A stretch of 64,000 bases of DNA from Streptomyces daqingensis (GCF_014645895.1 NZ_BMMP01000014.1:62001-126000), one strand, 5' to 3'. Positions 1 to 8,812 are shown, numbered from the stretch's first letter. Made by a program: numbers and translations. Notes: generated from the letters alone by a model not told the origin.

Positions 1-728
1 CCGCCGCGCAGCGCGGTGTTGCCCTTGACCTCGACGGAGTCCAGGCTCGCGGTGCTTCTGAGGTTCTCCAGGCCGCCGCCGGCGTCGTTGAGCGCCCTGT
101 TGTTGAGCAGCGCCCCGCCTTTCATGATCAGCGTTCCGGGCTGGTCCAGAAGCTGGTTGCGTCCGTTGAGGATCCCGCCGCCGTTCTGGGTCGCGGTGTT
201 GCGCTCGACGGTGCTGCGGTCGAGGTGGAGACGTCCGCCGACGTTGTGGATACCGGCGCTCGTCTCAGCTCGATTGCCCCTGATGACGGTGCGGTTCAGA
301 TTCGTCGTCCCGCTGTTCCAGAGGCCGCCCCCGGCGAAGTCCGGCAGGCTGCCGCCGCTGACCGTGAGCGAGTTGAGAGTGAGGGTGCCGCCGGAGAGGA
401 CGTGGAAGACGCGGAAGTCCTGCGTGGCGTTCGGCGCCCGGCGGATGGTGGTGTCGCGGCCGGTGATGGTCACCTTCCCGGTGATCTCCGGAAGCCCGTC
501 GTCCGGATTGTCGGGGGCGGTGAGGGTGTAGGTGCAGTGGGACGCGAGGGTGACGCGGCCCCCGTCGGCGTTGGCCTGGGTGATCGCCTTCTTCAGGGCG
601 GGGACGTCGTTACACCGCACATGCGTCCCTCCGGCGGCAGCGCTGGCCGGGCCGACCGGCAGGACCGCGAGGGACAGTCCCACCCCGACCGCAGCCATGA
701 CCGGACCGGACCGCGAAGTGATCTTCAT
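1..728 (-). CDS. Secreted right-handed beta-helix repeat protein, partial (C-terminus outside window)
   Basis: Translating the minus strand from ATG at 728 gives an open frame of 242 codons to the window edge. A GAGGGAG ribosome site lies upstream and residues 1-30 look like a signal peptide (hydrophobic stretch, then PASA-A). The mature part starts with a cysteine pair (RCNDVPALK and SHCTY) and then short glycine/asparagine-rich rungs such as GGGLWNSG and VIRGNRA, typical of parallel beta-helix proteins of the polymorphic outer-membrane type. It is very similar along its whole visible length to the protein at 2595-3638, so the two are tandem paralogues. The role is unknown; exported beta-helices are often polysaccharide lyases or adhesins, but I see no catalytic signature. 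Confidence 0.85.
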   Translation of the reverse strand, partial: MKITSRSGPVMAAVGVGLSLAVLPVGPASAAAGGTHVRCNDVPALKKAITQANADGGRVTLASHCTYTLTAPDNPDDGLPEITGKVTITGRDTTIRRAPNATQDFRVFHVLSGGTLTLNSLTVSGGSLPDFAGGGLWNSGTTNLNRTVIRGNRAETSAGIHNVGGRLHLDRSTVERNTATQNGGGILNGRNQLLDQPGTLIMKGGALLNNRALNDAGGGLENLRSTASLDSVEVKGNTALRG

Positions 729-1116
729 CGCGCGACTCCCTCGACGCTGGAGAGTGGAACGGCACATCGCCGGCGTCCAGCAGCCCTGCTGGCCAGCCGC
801 GATGATGAGGTGACGGTTCATCCGTAACCGCAGTCGCAGCGACCTCACCTGGCGTACCGCTGAACGGGCCCGATTCCTGCAGACCTTCACTCCCGGGAGG
901 CCGGTGGCGTCGTACGGCAGGCCGAAGGGGCGGCCGAGCCCATGCGGCCCGTCTGGGAGCGTCGGACTCGGCGCCAACCGACCCGACGGGGCGGCAACAA
1001 GGCAAAGAGAACACGGGTGGGAGAAGAGTGTCGTCGGCCGCGAGGCGGTAGCTGGTGCCTCACGGACCCGAGCGCTGACCTTCAACAGCCGCGCGGACGG
1101 CCTGACCTGGCCTTCG
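729..1116. other. Intergenic region without recognised gene
   Basis: This 388-base gap lies between the first beta-helix gene and arsR. It should hold the beta-helix promoter. Open frames here have no convincing ribosome site or domain, and I see no terminator-like hairpin or RNA gene. Confidence 0.5.
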
Positions 1117-1473
1117 TCATCCGGAGACGGAGAAGCTGCGCGCCAAGGAGGCCATCACGCTGGGAGCGACGCGGTAATAGACCCAGGTGCCGCGCCTCTC
1201 GGACGTCAGGAGCCCGGCTTCACGCAGCTTCTTCAGGTGGTGGCTGACGGTGGGCTGGGAGACCCCGACATCGGAGATGTCACACACGCAGGCCTCCCCA
1301 TCGGCGTGGGAGGCGATCTGGGAGAAGAGCCGCAGGCGGATCGGGTCTCCGAGCGCTTTGAACATCGCAGAGGCCCGGTCGGCCTCCTCCATGGTCAGCG
1401 GCCGCTCGTTCAGCGGTGGGCAGCACGGCTCCACTTCTGCCTGTATCAGCGGCAACGCCTTGCTGTTCGACAT
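1117..1473 (-). CDS. arsR: ArsR/SmtB-family metalloregulator
   Basis: A 118-residue winged-helix repressor. The HTH recognition segment SQPTVSHHLKKL is at 72-83, followed by the wing ERRGTWVYYRV. The As(III)-binding motif CVC (C62, C64) sits in the alpha-3 position as in E. coli ArsR (ELCVCDL), and a second CC pair is at 17-18. Known family behaviour: it represses its own promoter until arsenite or antimonite binds the cysteines. I chose the ATG at 1473. A GTG at 1491 would add six residues but falls inside the operator-like site 1483-1497, and neither start has a good Shine-Dalgarno, so a leaderless transcript is possible. Divergent from arsI, which it probably controls. Confidence 0.9.
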   Translation of the reverse strand: MSNSKALPLIQAEVEPCCPPLNERPLTMEEADRASAMFKALGDPIRLRLFSQIASHADGEACVCDISDVGVSQPTVSHHLKKLREAGLLTSERRGTWVYYRVAPSVMASLARSFSVSG

Positions 1474-1482
1474 AGGTCTATT

Positions 1483-1497
1483 TTGACACACGTCGAA
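1483..1497. promoter_or_regulatory. Candidate ArsR operator, site 1
   Basis: TTGACACACGTCGAA, immediately upstream of the arsR start. It reads as an imperfect dyad (TTGAC and GTCGAA arms around a short spacer) and agrees with site 2 at 13 of 15 positions. Confidence 0.65.
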
Positions 1498-1568
1498 TAG
1501 GTGCGCCCTGACCTATACCCCCGGGGTGCGGCCATCGCCACCCCCGCTTATTTCGATACAGATCTAAG

Positions 1569-1583
1569 TTGACAATCGTCGAA
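1569..1583. promoter_or_regulatory. Candidate ArsR operator, site 2
   Basis: TTGACAATCGTCGAA, in the arsR-arsI divergent region about 250 bases before arsI and 72 bases from site 1. The shared consensus TTGACANNCGTCGAA suggests one regulator for both promoters. The remainder of 1584-1832 carries no gene I can support. Confidence 0.65.
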
Positions 1584-1832
1584 GTAAGTGTGACGCTGAC
1601 AGCACAAGTCATAGACAGAAGTCAAACCAAGCAGGTGAACCGTCGTGAACGCCTTCACTCCAGCACTCCCACTGAGGTGATCGGAGCCGACCTCTCGCCG
1701 CACCCGCGAGGGCCCGTCGACGAGAGCGCGGGCCGTGCGGGAGCCCGGCCCGCGTAGCTTCAAGGAGCCGCCAACTACACGACAAGCAACAACGCGAGAC
1801 CCGAACGTCACCGCACTACCAGGAGGTGCGTC

Positions 1833-2303
1833 ATGGCACGCCTACAGCTCGCACTGCGCGTCCCTGATCTGGACGCGTCCATCACCTTCTACAGCAAGCT
1901 CTTCGGCTCCGAACCGGCGAAAATCCGGGACGGTTACGCCAACTTCGCACTGACCGAGCCGCCCCTCAAGCTGGTGCTCATCGAAGGTGATGCGGGAGAG
2001 GAGACCCGCATGGACCACCTCGGAGTGGAAGTCGGATCCTCCGGCGCCGTGAACGACGCCACCGATCGGCTTCGCAAGGCGGGTCTGGCCACCTTCGAGG
2101 AGAACGACACCGAGTGCTGCTACGCCCTCCAGGACAAGGTCTGGGTCCACGGCCCCGGCAAGGAACCCTGGGAGGTCTACGTCGTGAAGGCCGACGCCAG
2201 CAGCCTCGCAAAGCAGGAGGGCAGCGCGTGCTGCGACGGCGCCGACGAAGAAAAGCAGGACGAGGCCCTCACCCCGGCCGCCGCCACGGGAGGTTGCTGC
2301 TGA
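1833..2303 (+). CDS. arsI: ArsI/CadI-type VOC-fold enzyme (organoarsenical C-As lyase)
   Basis: 156 residues with a strong AGGAGG ribosome site. It is a vicinal-oxygen-chelate (glyoxalase/bleomycin) fold protein beginning RLQLALRVPDLDASITFYSK. Plausible Fe(II) ligands are Q5, H62 (MDHLGVE) and E114 (WEVYVV). The vicinal cysteine pair C95-C96 (TECCYALQDK) is the hallmark of ArsI, which cleaves the carbon-arsenic bond of trivalent methyl- or aromatic arsenicals. The C-terminal tail carries two further CC pairs (ACCDGAD and the terminal GGCC), probably extra arsenic ligands. Divergent from arsR. Homologues are often mis-named cadmium-induced protein CadI; the double cysteine favours ArsI. Confidence 0.88.
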   Translation: MARLQLALRVPDLDASITFYSKLFGSEPAKIRDGYANFALTEPPLKLVLIEGDAGEETRMDHLGVEVGSSGAVNDATDRLRKAGLATFEENDTECCYALQDKVWVHGPGKEPWEVYVVKADASSLAKQEGSACCDGADEEKQDEALTPAAATGGCC

Positions 2304-2455
2304 TTTGCGGAGGGAGGCTCTGACGGTCCCCCACCGCAACGGCGGCCGGTCAGACGCCAACCGCCCTTCCGCGCGCCTGGTCTTCCGCTCGGCTTCGTGC
2401 AACCCCCCGACCAGGAACGCGGGTTGGGCCTTCCCTGCCGTCCTGCCGGAAAGGC

Positions 2456-2490
2456 GGAGAGCGGGACCCGTCTCCAGGGTCCCGCTCTCC
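2456..2490. terminator. Bidirectional hairpin terminator
   Basis: Perfect 14-bp stem (GGAGAGCGGGACCC with its complement) around a 7-base loop, without a clear U-tract. It lies between the convergent arsI and beta-helix genes and can serve both. Confidence 0.85.
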
Positions 2491-2594
2491 GTCGTCGTGG
2501 TGGCAGTCAGCGCGCCCGCACGGAAAGGTTCAACCCTCCTGCGGCGCGGCCGACTTGCTCACCCGCTCACCACTCGCGCCCTCCCTCCGCGGGA

Positions 2595-3638
2595 TCAGCG
2601 CAGGGGCTTGGTGTCGGTGGCCGGCGGCAGCTTCGCGGCGGGCGGAACGGTACGGCCCGCGGGGTCCGAGCAGCCGGCGATGGTGCCCTGGGGCACGCAG
2701 TTGTCCGGCCTGTTGCGCACGACCCGGCTGTCGGTGAGCGTGACCTGGCCGTCGGCCTCGTTGATGATGCCGCCGCCGGTGGTGATGGCCGTGTTGCGGG
2801 TGACGAGGCTCCGGACCAGCGTCGCCGTGCTGCCGTTGTTCGAGATGCCCCCGCCCGACACAGCGATGTTGTCCCGCACCTCGGTCGACCTCAGACGCAG
2901 GGTGGAGCCGATCGTCTGGCGGATGCCGCCGCCCTCGATCGCGGTGTTGCCCCTGACCGAGACGTCGTGCAGGTACGCGGTCCCCGTGATGTTCTCCAGG
3001 CCGCCGCCGTTGTTGAGGGCGCGGTTGTCGCGGAGCGCCCCGCCGGTCATCTTCATGGTGCCGTTGCCCGTGTTGAACACTCCGGCGCCCCAGAGGTCCG
3101 TGGAGTTGCGCTCGGCGGTGCTGCGGTCGAGGTTCAGCTTGCCGCCGGTGTTGTAGAGGCCACCGCCCATCTCGGCGTGGTTGCCCCTGACCGTCGTCCG
3201 GTTCAGGTTCAGCGTGCCGTCCTCGTTCGCGACGCCGCCGCCGTTGTCGTCGGCGAGCGAACCTCCGCTGATCCGGAGGGAGTTCAGGGTCAGCGTGCCC
3301 CCGGAGACCACGTGGAGGATGCGGAAGTCCTGGGTGGCGTTCGGGGCACGCCGGATCGTGGTGTCGCGGCCGGTCAGGGTCACGTTCCCGGTGATCTCGG
3401 GAAGGCCGTCGTCCGCGTTGTCGGGGGCGGTCAGGTTGTAAGTGCAGCGGGACGCGAGGGTGATCCGTCCGCCGCTGGTGTTCGCCTTGGCGATGGCCGC
3501 CTTCAGTGCGGGGATGTTGTTGCAGGGGACGCGGGTGGTCGGCGACTGCGCGAACGCCTGTCCGGCGGGCAGGAGGGTGAGGCACAGGCCGAGGCCCGTG
3601 ACTGCGGTGAGAGTGGCGCGTCTGAGCGTGTCAGTCAT
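2595..3638 (-). CDS. Secreted right-handed beta-helix repeat protein
   Basis: 347 residues from ATG at 3638, with AAGGGAAG just upstream; an in-frame start further out (3740) has no ribosome site. A signal peptide covers about residues 1-30 (LCLTLLPAGQAFA-Q). The mature protein repeats rungs of about 20 residues with the pattern GGG(I/L)xN and xxVRGNTA, as in parallel beta-helix and polymorphic membrane proteins. A cysteine near the N-terminus (PCNNIPALK) and a CVPQGTIAGC loop near the end may form disulfides. It is a paralogue of the gene at 1-728. Exported and probably at the cell surface; substrate unknown. Confidence 0.9.
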   Translation of the reverse strand: MTDTLRRATLTAVTGLGLCLTLLPAGQAFAQSPTTRVPCNNIPALKAAIAKANTSGGRITLASRCTYNLTAPDNADDGLPEITGNVTLTGRDTTIRRAPNATQDFRILHVVSGGTLTLNSLRISGGSLADDNGGGVANEDGTLNLNRTTVRGNHAEMGGGLYNTGGKLNLDRSTAERNSTDLWGAGVFNTGNGTMKMTGGALRDNRALNNGGGLENITGTAYLHDVSVRGNTAIEGGGIRQTIGSTLRLRSTEVRDNIAVSGGGISNNGSTATLVRSLVTRNTAITTGGGIINEADGQVTLTDSRVVRNRPDNCVPQGTIAGCSDPAGRTVPPAAKLPPATDTKPLR

Positions 3639-3756
3639 GCGGCTTCCCTTGGCTGGGGGGTGGGCAGGGGTACGCGGGTCACGCGATACGGCGGCGTCCG
3701 GTCCTGAGCAGCCTTCGACCTGTGCGCCGCTGATCACCACTCAGAGATATACGAAG

Positions 3757-3771
3757 TGCGCATTACGCGCA
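3757..3771. promoter_or_regulatory. Dyad in the beta-helix promoter region
   Basis: TGCGCATTACGCGCA: 5-bp inverted arms around 5 bases, about 120 bases upstream of the beta-helix start and within an unusually AT-rich patch for this genome. It could be an operator; no regulator is assigned. Confidence 0.35.
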
Positions 3772-3863
3772 TATCGGGATCATCCGTTCAGCACCGGGTG
3801 CTGTTCCTGGCCCCGACCCGATGCCGTCCCGTCATGTCCCACCGCGCCGCCGGAACATGACGG

Positions 3864-3892
3864 CGCGCCGCCCCCTGCGAGGGGGCGGCGCG
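3864..3892. terminator. Hairpin terminator downstream of sugar ABC operon
   Basis: Perfect 13-bp stem (CGCGCCGCCCCCT with its complement) and a GCG loop, 169 bases past the last permease stop and upstream of the beta-helix promoter. The rest of 3893-4060 shows no gene. Confidence 0.8.
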
Positions 3893-4060
3893 GAAGGCTC
3901 AGCGGCCTGCGCGGACGCCTGTGAAGCCCGCTGCCGGCAAAGGGCAGGTCGTCCGGGACGGCACCCGCTCCCGCGCGGCCGGCGGGCAGCCGCCGGGACG
4001 TGAGCCGGGCCGGCCCCGGTCCCGGCGTTCGCCTGTCGTTCGCCCGGTTCGCTCGTGCCG

Positions 4061-5140
4061 TCAGCCGGGGGCCGTGAGCCGGGCTTTGCGGCGGCGGCCC
4101 AGCCAGGTCTGCACGACCACGACGACCACGAGGAACGCGCCGCTGACGACCTGCTGGTAGGCGGAGTCGAGCGAGCCGATCTGGTTGATGATGTTCTGGA
4201 TGACCTTCAGCAGCAGCACCCCGACCAGCGAGCCGCTGACGTAGCCCAGTCCTCCCGTCAGCAGCGTGCCGCCGATGACGACGGCGGAGATCGCCTCCAG
4301 CTCCATGCCCTGGCCCAGGATGGTCACCCCGGAGGCCAGCCATGCGGCGTTGAGCGCCCCTGCCAGTCCGGCGAGCAGACCGGACATCGCGTACACCGTG
4401 ATCTTCGTGCGGCTCACCGAGGTGCCCATGAGCGAGGCCGCGTCCTCGTTGCCGCCGACCGCGTAGACCTGCTGGCCGAAACGCGTACGGCGCAGGAGGA
4501 GACCGCCGAGCAGGAACAGTGCCAGCGTGATCCACACCGGTGCTCCGATGCCGAGCAGCTTGCCGCGCCCCAGGTCGGCGAAGAGCGAGTCCTTCGCGAT
4601 GAGGAAGGTGTCGTTGCCCTCGTCGGTGATGTTGAGCATCAGCCCGCGCGCACCCAGCATCGCCGCGAGCGTGACGATGAACGGGGCCAGCCGGGCGCGG
4701 GCGATCAGAAGGCCGTTGACCAGCCCGATCCCGCCGCACACCGCCAGCGGCAGCAGCAGCGCGACGACGGGCCCGTACTTCGACCCCCAGGCCGCGAGGA
4801 CGCCCCCGAGGACGAAGACGGAGCCCACCGAAAGGTCGATGCCGCCGGAGACGATCACGAACGTCATGCCGAGGGCGACGATCGCCAGGAACGCGGAGGA
4901 GACGGCGATGTTCTTCAGGTTCCCGGCGCCGGCGAACGAGTCGAACGACGCCGAGGCGATCAGCACCGTCAGCAGCAACGCGACCAGCGCGCCGTGCCGT
5001 TGGGCGAAGGTGCTCCACCGGTCGGCGCGGGTGCTCGTGCCGCCGTGCGCGGCCGCGCCCGCCGGTTTGGCCGGGCCTGCGGGCCCGCCCTCGCCGGGTG
5101 CGCTGCCGCCGCCGTCGTGCCGGCTCTTCGCGACGCTCAT
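4061..5140 (-). CDS. Sugar ABC transporter permease, YjfF/RbsC-like
   Basis: 359 residues. After a polar N-terminal extension of about 50 residues come eight to ten hydrophobic segments of the BPD_transp_2 (AraH/RbsC) family, including the signature GGIDLSVGSVFVLGG and AISAVVIGGTLLTGG. Its ATG overlaps the stop of the preceding permease (ATGA at 5137-5140), so it is translationally coupled. It is the last gene of a binding protein, ATPase, permease, permease operon, the ytfQ-ytfR-ytfT-yjfF order of the E. coli galactofuranose importer. It should form the heteromeric membrane channel with the 5137-6099 product. A strong hairpin follows at 3864-3892. Confidence 0.9.
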   Translation of the reverse strand: MSVAKSRHDGGGSAPGEGGPAGPAKPAGAAAHGGTSTRADRWSTFAQRHGALVALLLTVLIASASFDSFAGAGNLKNIAVSSAFLAIVALGMTFVIVSGGIDLSVGSVFVLGGVLAAWGSKYGPVVALLLPLAVCGGIGLVNGLLIARARLAPFIVTLAAMLGARGLMLNITDEGNDTFLIAKDSLFADLGRGKLLGIGAPVWITLALFLLGGLLLRRTRFGQQVYAVGGNEDAASLMGTSVSRTKITVYAMSGLLAGLAGALNAAWLASGVTILGQGMELEAISAVVIGGTLLTGGLGYVSGSLVGVLLLKVIQNIINQIGSLDSAYQQVVSGAFLVVVVVVQTWLGRRRKARLTAPG

Positions 5141-6099
5141 CGCTTCCCCCTCTCGCGTGCCGCGTACACCGCGGCCACGATGACGACGGCCTGCGCCATC
5201 TGCGTCCACGAAGGCGGAAGGTCGTGCTTGACGAGCGTGGCTGTCAGGAGCTGGATGAGCACGGCGCCGGCGACGGTGCCGCCGATGCGTACCCGTCCGC
5301 CGCTCAGCGGGGTGCCGCCCACCACGACGGCGGTGATGGCCGAGAGCTCCATGAGGGTGCCGAGCGACGTAGGGTCGCTGGCCTGGAGGCGGGCGGTGGC
5401 CAGGAAGCCGGCGACGGCGGCCAGGGCGCCGGAGGCGATGTAGACGTACACCAGCACCCTGCGGACGGGCAGCCCTGCGAGCCGTGCGGCCGGGCGGCTG
5501 TCGCCGATCGCGAGCAGCTGGCGGCCGAAGGTCGTGCGCCGCACGGTGAAGGCCACCACGGCCACGAGTGCCACAGCGATCAGGACCGGGTACGGGACGC
5601 CCAGGACGTCCCCCGATCCGAGGGCCCGCATTCCCGGGTCGCGTACGTCCTTCAGCTGCGGCAGCAGGACGAGGGCCAGGCCGCGCCCGCCGACCATGAG
5701 CGCCAGCGTCGCCACGATGGGCTGCACTCCGACGAAGGCGATCAGGGAGCCGTTGACCATGCCCACCGCGACGCCGCCGAGCACCGCCGCCAGCAGCGCG
5801 ATCCACGGCCCGTAGCCCAGGTAGAGAGCCACCAGGGAGGTGGAGAGGGCCATGACCGAGCCGACCGACAGGTCGATGCCCTCGGAGCCGATGGCCAGGG
5901 CCATGCCCAGCGCCACGATGAGGATGGGCGCCACCTGCACGGCCTGCGTGCGGAAGTTCTCCGCGGACAGGAAGTGGTCGGTGAAGGCGATGTTGAACAG
6001 GAGCAGCACCGCGACGCCCACGTAGACGCCGTACGCCTGGAGCCAGGCGTGGACGGCGGCCCGGTCGGGCGCGGTGCGGGCTGCAGCGGTGTCAGTCAT
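5137..6099 (-). CDS. Sugar ABC transporter permease, YtfT/RbsC-like
   Basis: 320 residues, a second BPD_transp_2 permease with the signatures GSEGIDLSVGSVMAL and ITAVVVGGTPLSGG. It has about eight to ten membrane segments and no signal peptide. It overlaps the ATPase gene upstream by 8 bases and the next permease by 4, so all are co-translated. Two different permeases in one operon is the YtfT/YjfF arrangement rather than the single homodimeric RbsC of ribose systems. Partner ATPase is at 6092-7669. Confidence 0.9.
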   Translation of the reverse strand: MTDTAAARTAPDRAAVHAWLQAYGVYVGVAVLLLFNIAFTDHFLSAENFRTQAVQVAPILIVALGMALAIGSEGIDLSVGSVMALSTSLVALYLGYGPWIALLAAVLGGVAVGMVNGSLIAFVGVQPIVATLALMVGGRGLALVLLPQLKDVRDPGMRALGSGDVLGVPYPVLIAVALVAVVAFTVRRTTFGRQLLAIGDSRPAARLAGLPVRRVLVYVYIASGALAAVAGFLATARLQASDPTSLGTLMELSAITAVVVGGTPLSGGRVRIGGTVAGAVLIQLLTATLVKHDLPPSWTQMAQAVVIVAAVYAARERGKR

Positions 6100-7669
6100 G
6101 TGCCGCCGCCTTCCGCACGTCGCCGGGCGCGGCGTCCGCCAGGTGCGGCTCCTCTTCGGCAGCCGCGGCGATGGCCTCCATCAGCCGGTCCTCCGTGACC
6201 TCGTCCCCGGTCAGCTCGCCGACCACAGCCCCGTCGCGCAGCACCACGACCCTGTCGGAGCCCTCGATCAGCTCCTCCAGGTCGGAGGAGATGAGCAGCA
6301 CGCCGAGGCCGTCGGCGGCGAGTTCGTCCACGAGCTTCTGCACCTCGGCCTTCGCACCGACGTCGATGCCGCGCGTGGGCTCGTCCAGGAGCAGCACGCG
6401 CGGCTCGGCGGCCAGCCAGCGCGCCAGCAGGACCTTCTGCTGGTTGCCACCGGAGAGTTCGCCCGCCTTCTGGTGCGGCGAGGACGCCTTGATCCGCAGG
6501 CGCTCCATGAAGGTGCCCACCAGGGAGTCGATCCGTGCCTCCGAGACCAGACCCGCCCGCGACAGGCGGGGCAGCACGGCGAGCGCGATGTTCTCGCGCA
6601 CCGAGAGTCCCGGGACGATCCCTTCGGTCTTGCGGTCCTCGGGGAGCAGGGAGATGCCCGCGCGGATGGCGGCTCCCGGCGAGCCCGTACGCACGCGGGC
6701 GCCGGCGACGGTGACCCGTCCCGCGCTGGGCGCCAGGGCGCCGGCGACGGACTTGGCGGTCTCGGTGCGGCCCGACCCCAGCAGGCCGCCCAGGCCCACC
6801 ACTTCGCCCGGCCGCACGGCGAAGGAGACGTCGTGCAGCTGATGTTGCACGCTGAGGCCGTCGACGCGCAGCACCGGCTCGGCGGAGGCCGCCTCGTGAT
6901 CGCCGCCGAACTTGGTGGTGCCTTCGGCCCGGACCTCGCCGATCTCACGTCCGAGCATCATCGAGACCAGTCGCAGCCGTTCGAGGCCCTGGAGGGGGCC
7001 GGTGTGGACGGTGCGCCCGTCCCGCAGCACGGTGACGGCGTCGCAGACGGCGTACAGCTCGTCGAGCCGGTGGCTGACGTAGACCACGGCCACGCCCCGG
7101 TCCCGCAGCCGCCGGATGACGCCGAAGAGGGTCTCCACCTCCCGGGGCTCCAGCGAGGAGGTCGGCTCGTCCATGACGACGACCTTCGCGTCGACCCAGA
7201 CGGCCCGGGCGAGGGCGACCATCTGCTGTGCGCCGACGCCGAGTTCGCCGAGAGGCCGGCGCACGTCGGTGCGCACGCCGTACTCGCTCAGGATCCGCTC
7301 GCTCTCCCGGTGCATCCGGTCGAAGTCGATCAGCCCGAACCGGCCTCTCGGCTCCCGCCCCAGGAACAGGTTGCGGGCCACGCTCATCAGAGGGACGAGG
7401 TTGACCTCCTGGTAGATGGTGGAGATACCGGCCTGCTGGGCGGCCAGCGGGGTGCCGAACGTGGCGGGCCCGCCGTCGCGCAGCACCTCTCCCCCGTCCG
7501 GCGCGTACACGCCCGTCAGCACCTTGATGAGGGTGGACTTGCCCGCACCGTTCTCGCCGATGAGGGCGTGCACCTCGCCCGCCCGTACGCCGAAGTCGAC
7601 GCGGTCCAGGGCGAGGACGCCGGGGAAGCGCTTGGTCAGCGACCGGGTGGAGAGTACGTGCTCCGCCAT
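6092..7669 (-). CDS. Sugar ABC transporter ATP-binding protein, two NBDs (YtfR/RbsA-like)
   Basis: 525 residues with two fused nucleotide-binding domains. NBD1 carries Walker A GENGAGKST and Walker B VVMDEPTSSL. NBD2 has the degenerate Walker A typical of this family (LLGSGRTETAKS), signature LSGGNQQKVLLAR and Walker B LLLDEPTRGID. Carbohydrate importers of the CUT2 class use this fused ATPase. The start overlaps the binding-protein stop (TGATG at 7667-7671). It powers uptake through the two downstream permeases. Confidence 0.93.
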   Translation of the reverse strand: MAEHVLSTRSLTKRFPGVLALDRVDFGVRAGEVHALIGENGAGKSTLIKVLTGVYAPDGGEVLRDGGPATFGTPLAAQQAGISTIYQEVNLVPLMSVARNLFLGREPRGRFGLIDFDRMHRESERILSEYGVRTDVRRPLGELGVGAQQMVALARAVWVDAKVVVMDEPTSSLEPREVETLFGVIRRLRDRGVAVVYVSHRLDELYAVCDAVTVLRDGRTVHTGPLQGLERLRLVSMMLGREIGEVRAEGTTKFGGDHEAASAEPVLRVDGLSVQHQLHDVSFAVRPGEVVGLGGLLGSGRTETAKSVAGALAPSAGRVTVAGARVRTGSPGAAIRAGISLLPEDRKTEGIVPGLSVRENIALAVLPRLSRAGLVSEARIDSLVGTFMERLRIKASSPHQKAGELSGGNQQKVLLARWLAAEPRVLLLDEPTRGIDVGAKAEVQKLVDELAADGLGVLLISSDLEELIEGSDRVVVLRDGAVVGELTGDEVTEDRLMEAIAAAAEEEPHLADAAPGDVRKAAAHD

Positions 7670-8739
7670 CAGTACGCCTTGCTCAGGTCCCGCTCGGCGT
7701 TGGCGCGGGTGTAGACGCGGTCCTTGATGACGATGGTCTGGGCGACCTTCTTGCCGCTCGTGAAGTCGTCGAGCGTCGAGAACGCGAGCGGGCCGAAACG
7801 GGGGTTGGACTCGATGACGCCGTGGATCCACTTGTCGGTGACGCCCTGCACGGCGTTGCGTGTGCCGTCCACCGTCACGATCTTCACGTCGCCGGCCTTC
7901 TTGCCCGCGCTCTTGAGGGCGTTGACGGCGCCGAGGCCCATCTCGTCGTTCTCGGCGTAGATCCCGTCGATGTCGGGCTTCGACTGGATGAGCTGCTCGG
8001 TGACCTGCTGGCCCTTCTCGCGGGCGAACTCGCCGGTCTGCTTGAAGACGACCTTCAGTCCGGGCGCCTTCTGCTTGACGCGGTCGCGGAAGCCCTCGGT
8101 GCGTTCGGTGGTGACGTTGTTGCCGGGGGTGCCGAGGAGGATGGCGACCTTGCCCTTGCCGCCGGTCGCCTTGATCATCTGGTCGGCGGCGCGGCGGCCC
8201 TGCTCGACGAAGTCGGAGCCGATGAAGCTCACGTAGTCGTCGCACGCCTTGGCGTTGATCTTCCGGTCGACGGTGACGATCGGGATCTTCTTGGCGGCGG
8301 CCTGCTTGAGCACCGGTTCCCAGCCGTCCGAGTTGAGCGGCGCGATGACCAGCAGGTCGGCGCCCTTGGAGATGAGGTCCTGCACGTCGCTGATCTGCTT
8401 GGAGAACTGCGACTGGGCGTTGGCCGACAGCAGCTTGACGCCGCGCTTCTTCGCCTCCGCCTTCAGGGAGGCGGTCTCGGCTATCCGGAAGGGGTTCGCT
8501 TCCTTCTCGGACTGGGAGAAGCCGACGGTGGCCTTCTCCAGGTCCAGCTTCTTGCCGCCGTATCGGCCGATGGTGCAGGTCTTGGCGCCCTTGGTGGGTT
8601 CGGCGGCGACCTGCCCGCCTCCCTGGGAGCCGGAGGACTTGCCCGCGGCGTCGTCCTCCGACTTGGCGCATGCGGTGGTGAGCGCGAGAGCGGTGAGGAG
8701 TGCGGTGGTGGCGGTGAGGCGTCGTGCGAGCGGATTCAT
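7669..8739 (-). CDS. Sugar ABC transporter substrate-binding lipoprotein, YtfQ-like
   Basis: 356 residues from ATG at 8739; a GTG four codons upstream is the alternative. The N-terminus is a lipoprotein signal ending ALALTTAC, so the protein is tethered to the outer face of the membrane. Family peripla_BP_4. The segments VGFSQSEKEANPFRIAETAS, KKRGVKLL and VIAPLNSDGWEPVLKQA closely recall E. coli YtfQ, the galactofuranose-binding protein, more than RbsB or XylF. It is the first gene of the operon; a dyad that resembles the glycosidase promoter lies upstream. Specificity for galactofuranose is inferred from resemblance only. Confidence 0.9.
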   Translation of the reverse strand: MNPLARRLTATTALLTALALTTACAKSEDDAAGKSSGSQGGGQVAAEPTKGAKTCTIGRYGGKKLDLEKATVGFSQSEKEANPFRIAETASLKAEAKKRGVKLLSANAQSQFSKQISDVQDLISKGADLLVIAPLNSDGWEPVLKQAAAKKIPIVTVDRKINAKACDDYVSFIGSDFVEQGRRAADQMIKATGGKGKVAILLGTPGNNVTTERTEGFRDRVKQKAPGLKVVFKQTGEFAREKGQQVTEQLIQSKPDIDGIYAENDEMGLGAVNALKSAGKKAGDVKIVTVDGTRNAVQGVTDKWIHGVIESNPRFGPLAFSTLDDFTSGKKVAQTIVIKDRVYTRANAERDLSKAY

Positions 8740-8785
8740 GGGTACCCCCACGGTGTTTCAGGCAGACGGCGTGGCGCTAGCTCCT

Positions 8786-8812
8786 TTTACATCGTTGGAA
8801 GAACTGTGTAAA
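8786..8812. promoter_or_regulatory. Candidate LacI operator at the sugar transporter promoter
   Basis: TTTACA and TGTAAA form perfect inverted arms 15 bases apart, enclosing CGTTGGAAG at 8793-8801. The same nonamer occurs, inverted, at 10041-10049 before the GH2 glycosidase. The LacI gene lies between the two sites. Confidence 0.6.

Noticed and set aside
610..1014. 134-codon minus-strand frame upstream of the beta-helix gene
   Set aside because: Overlaps the beta-helix N-terminus in another frame and lacks domain or ribosome site.
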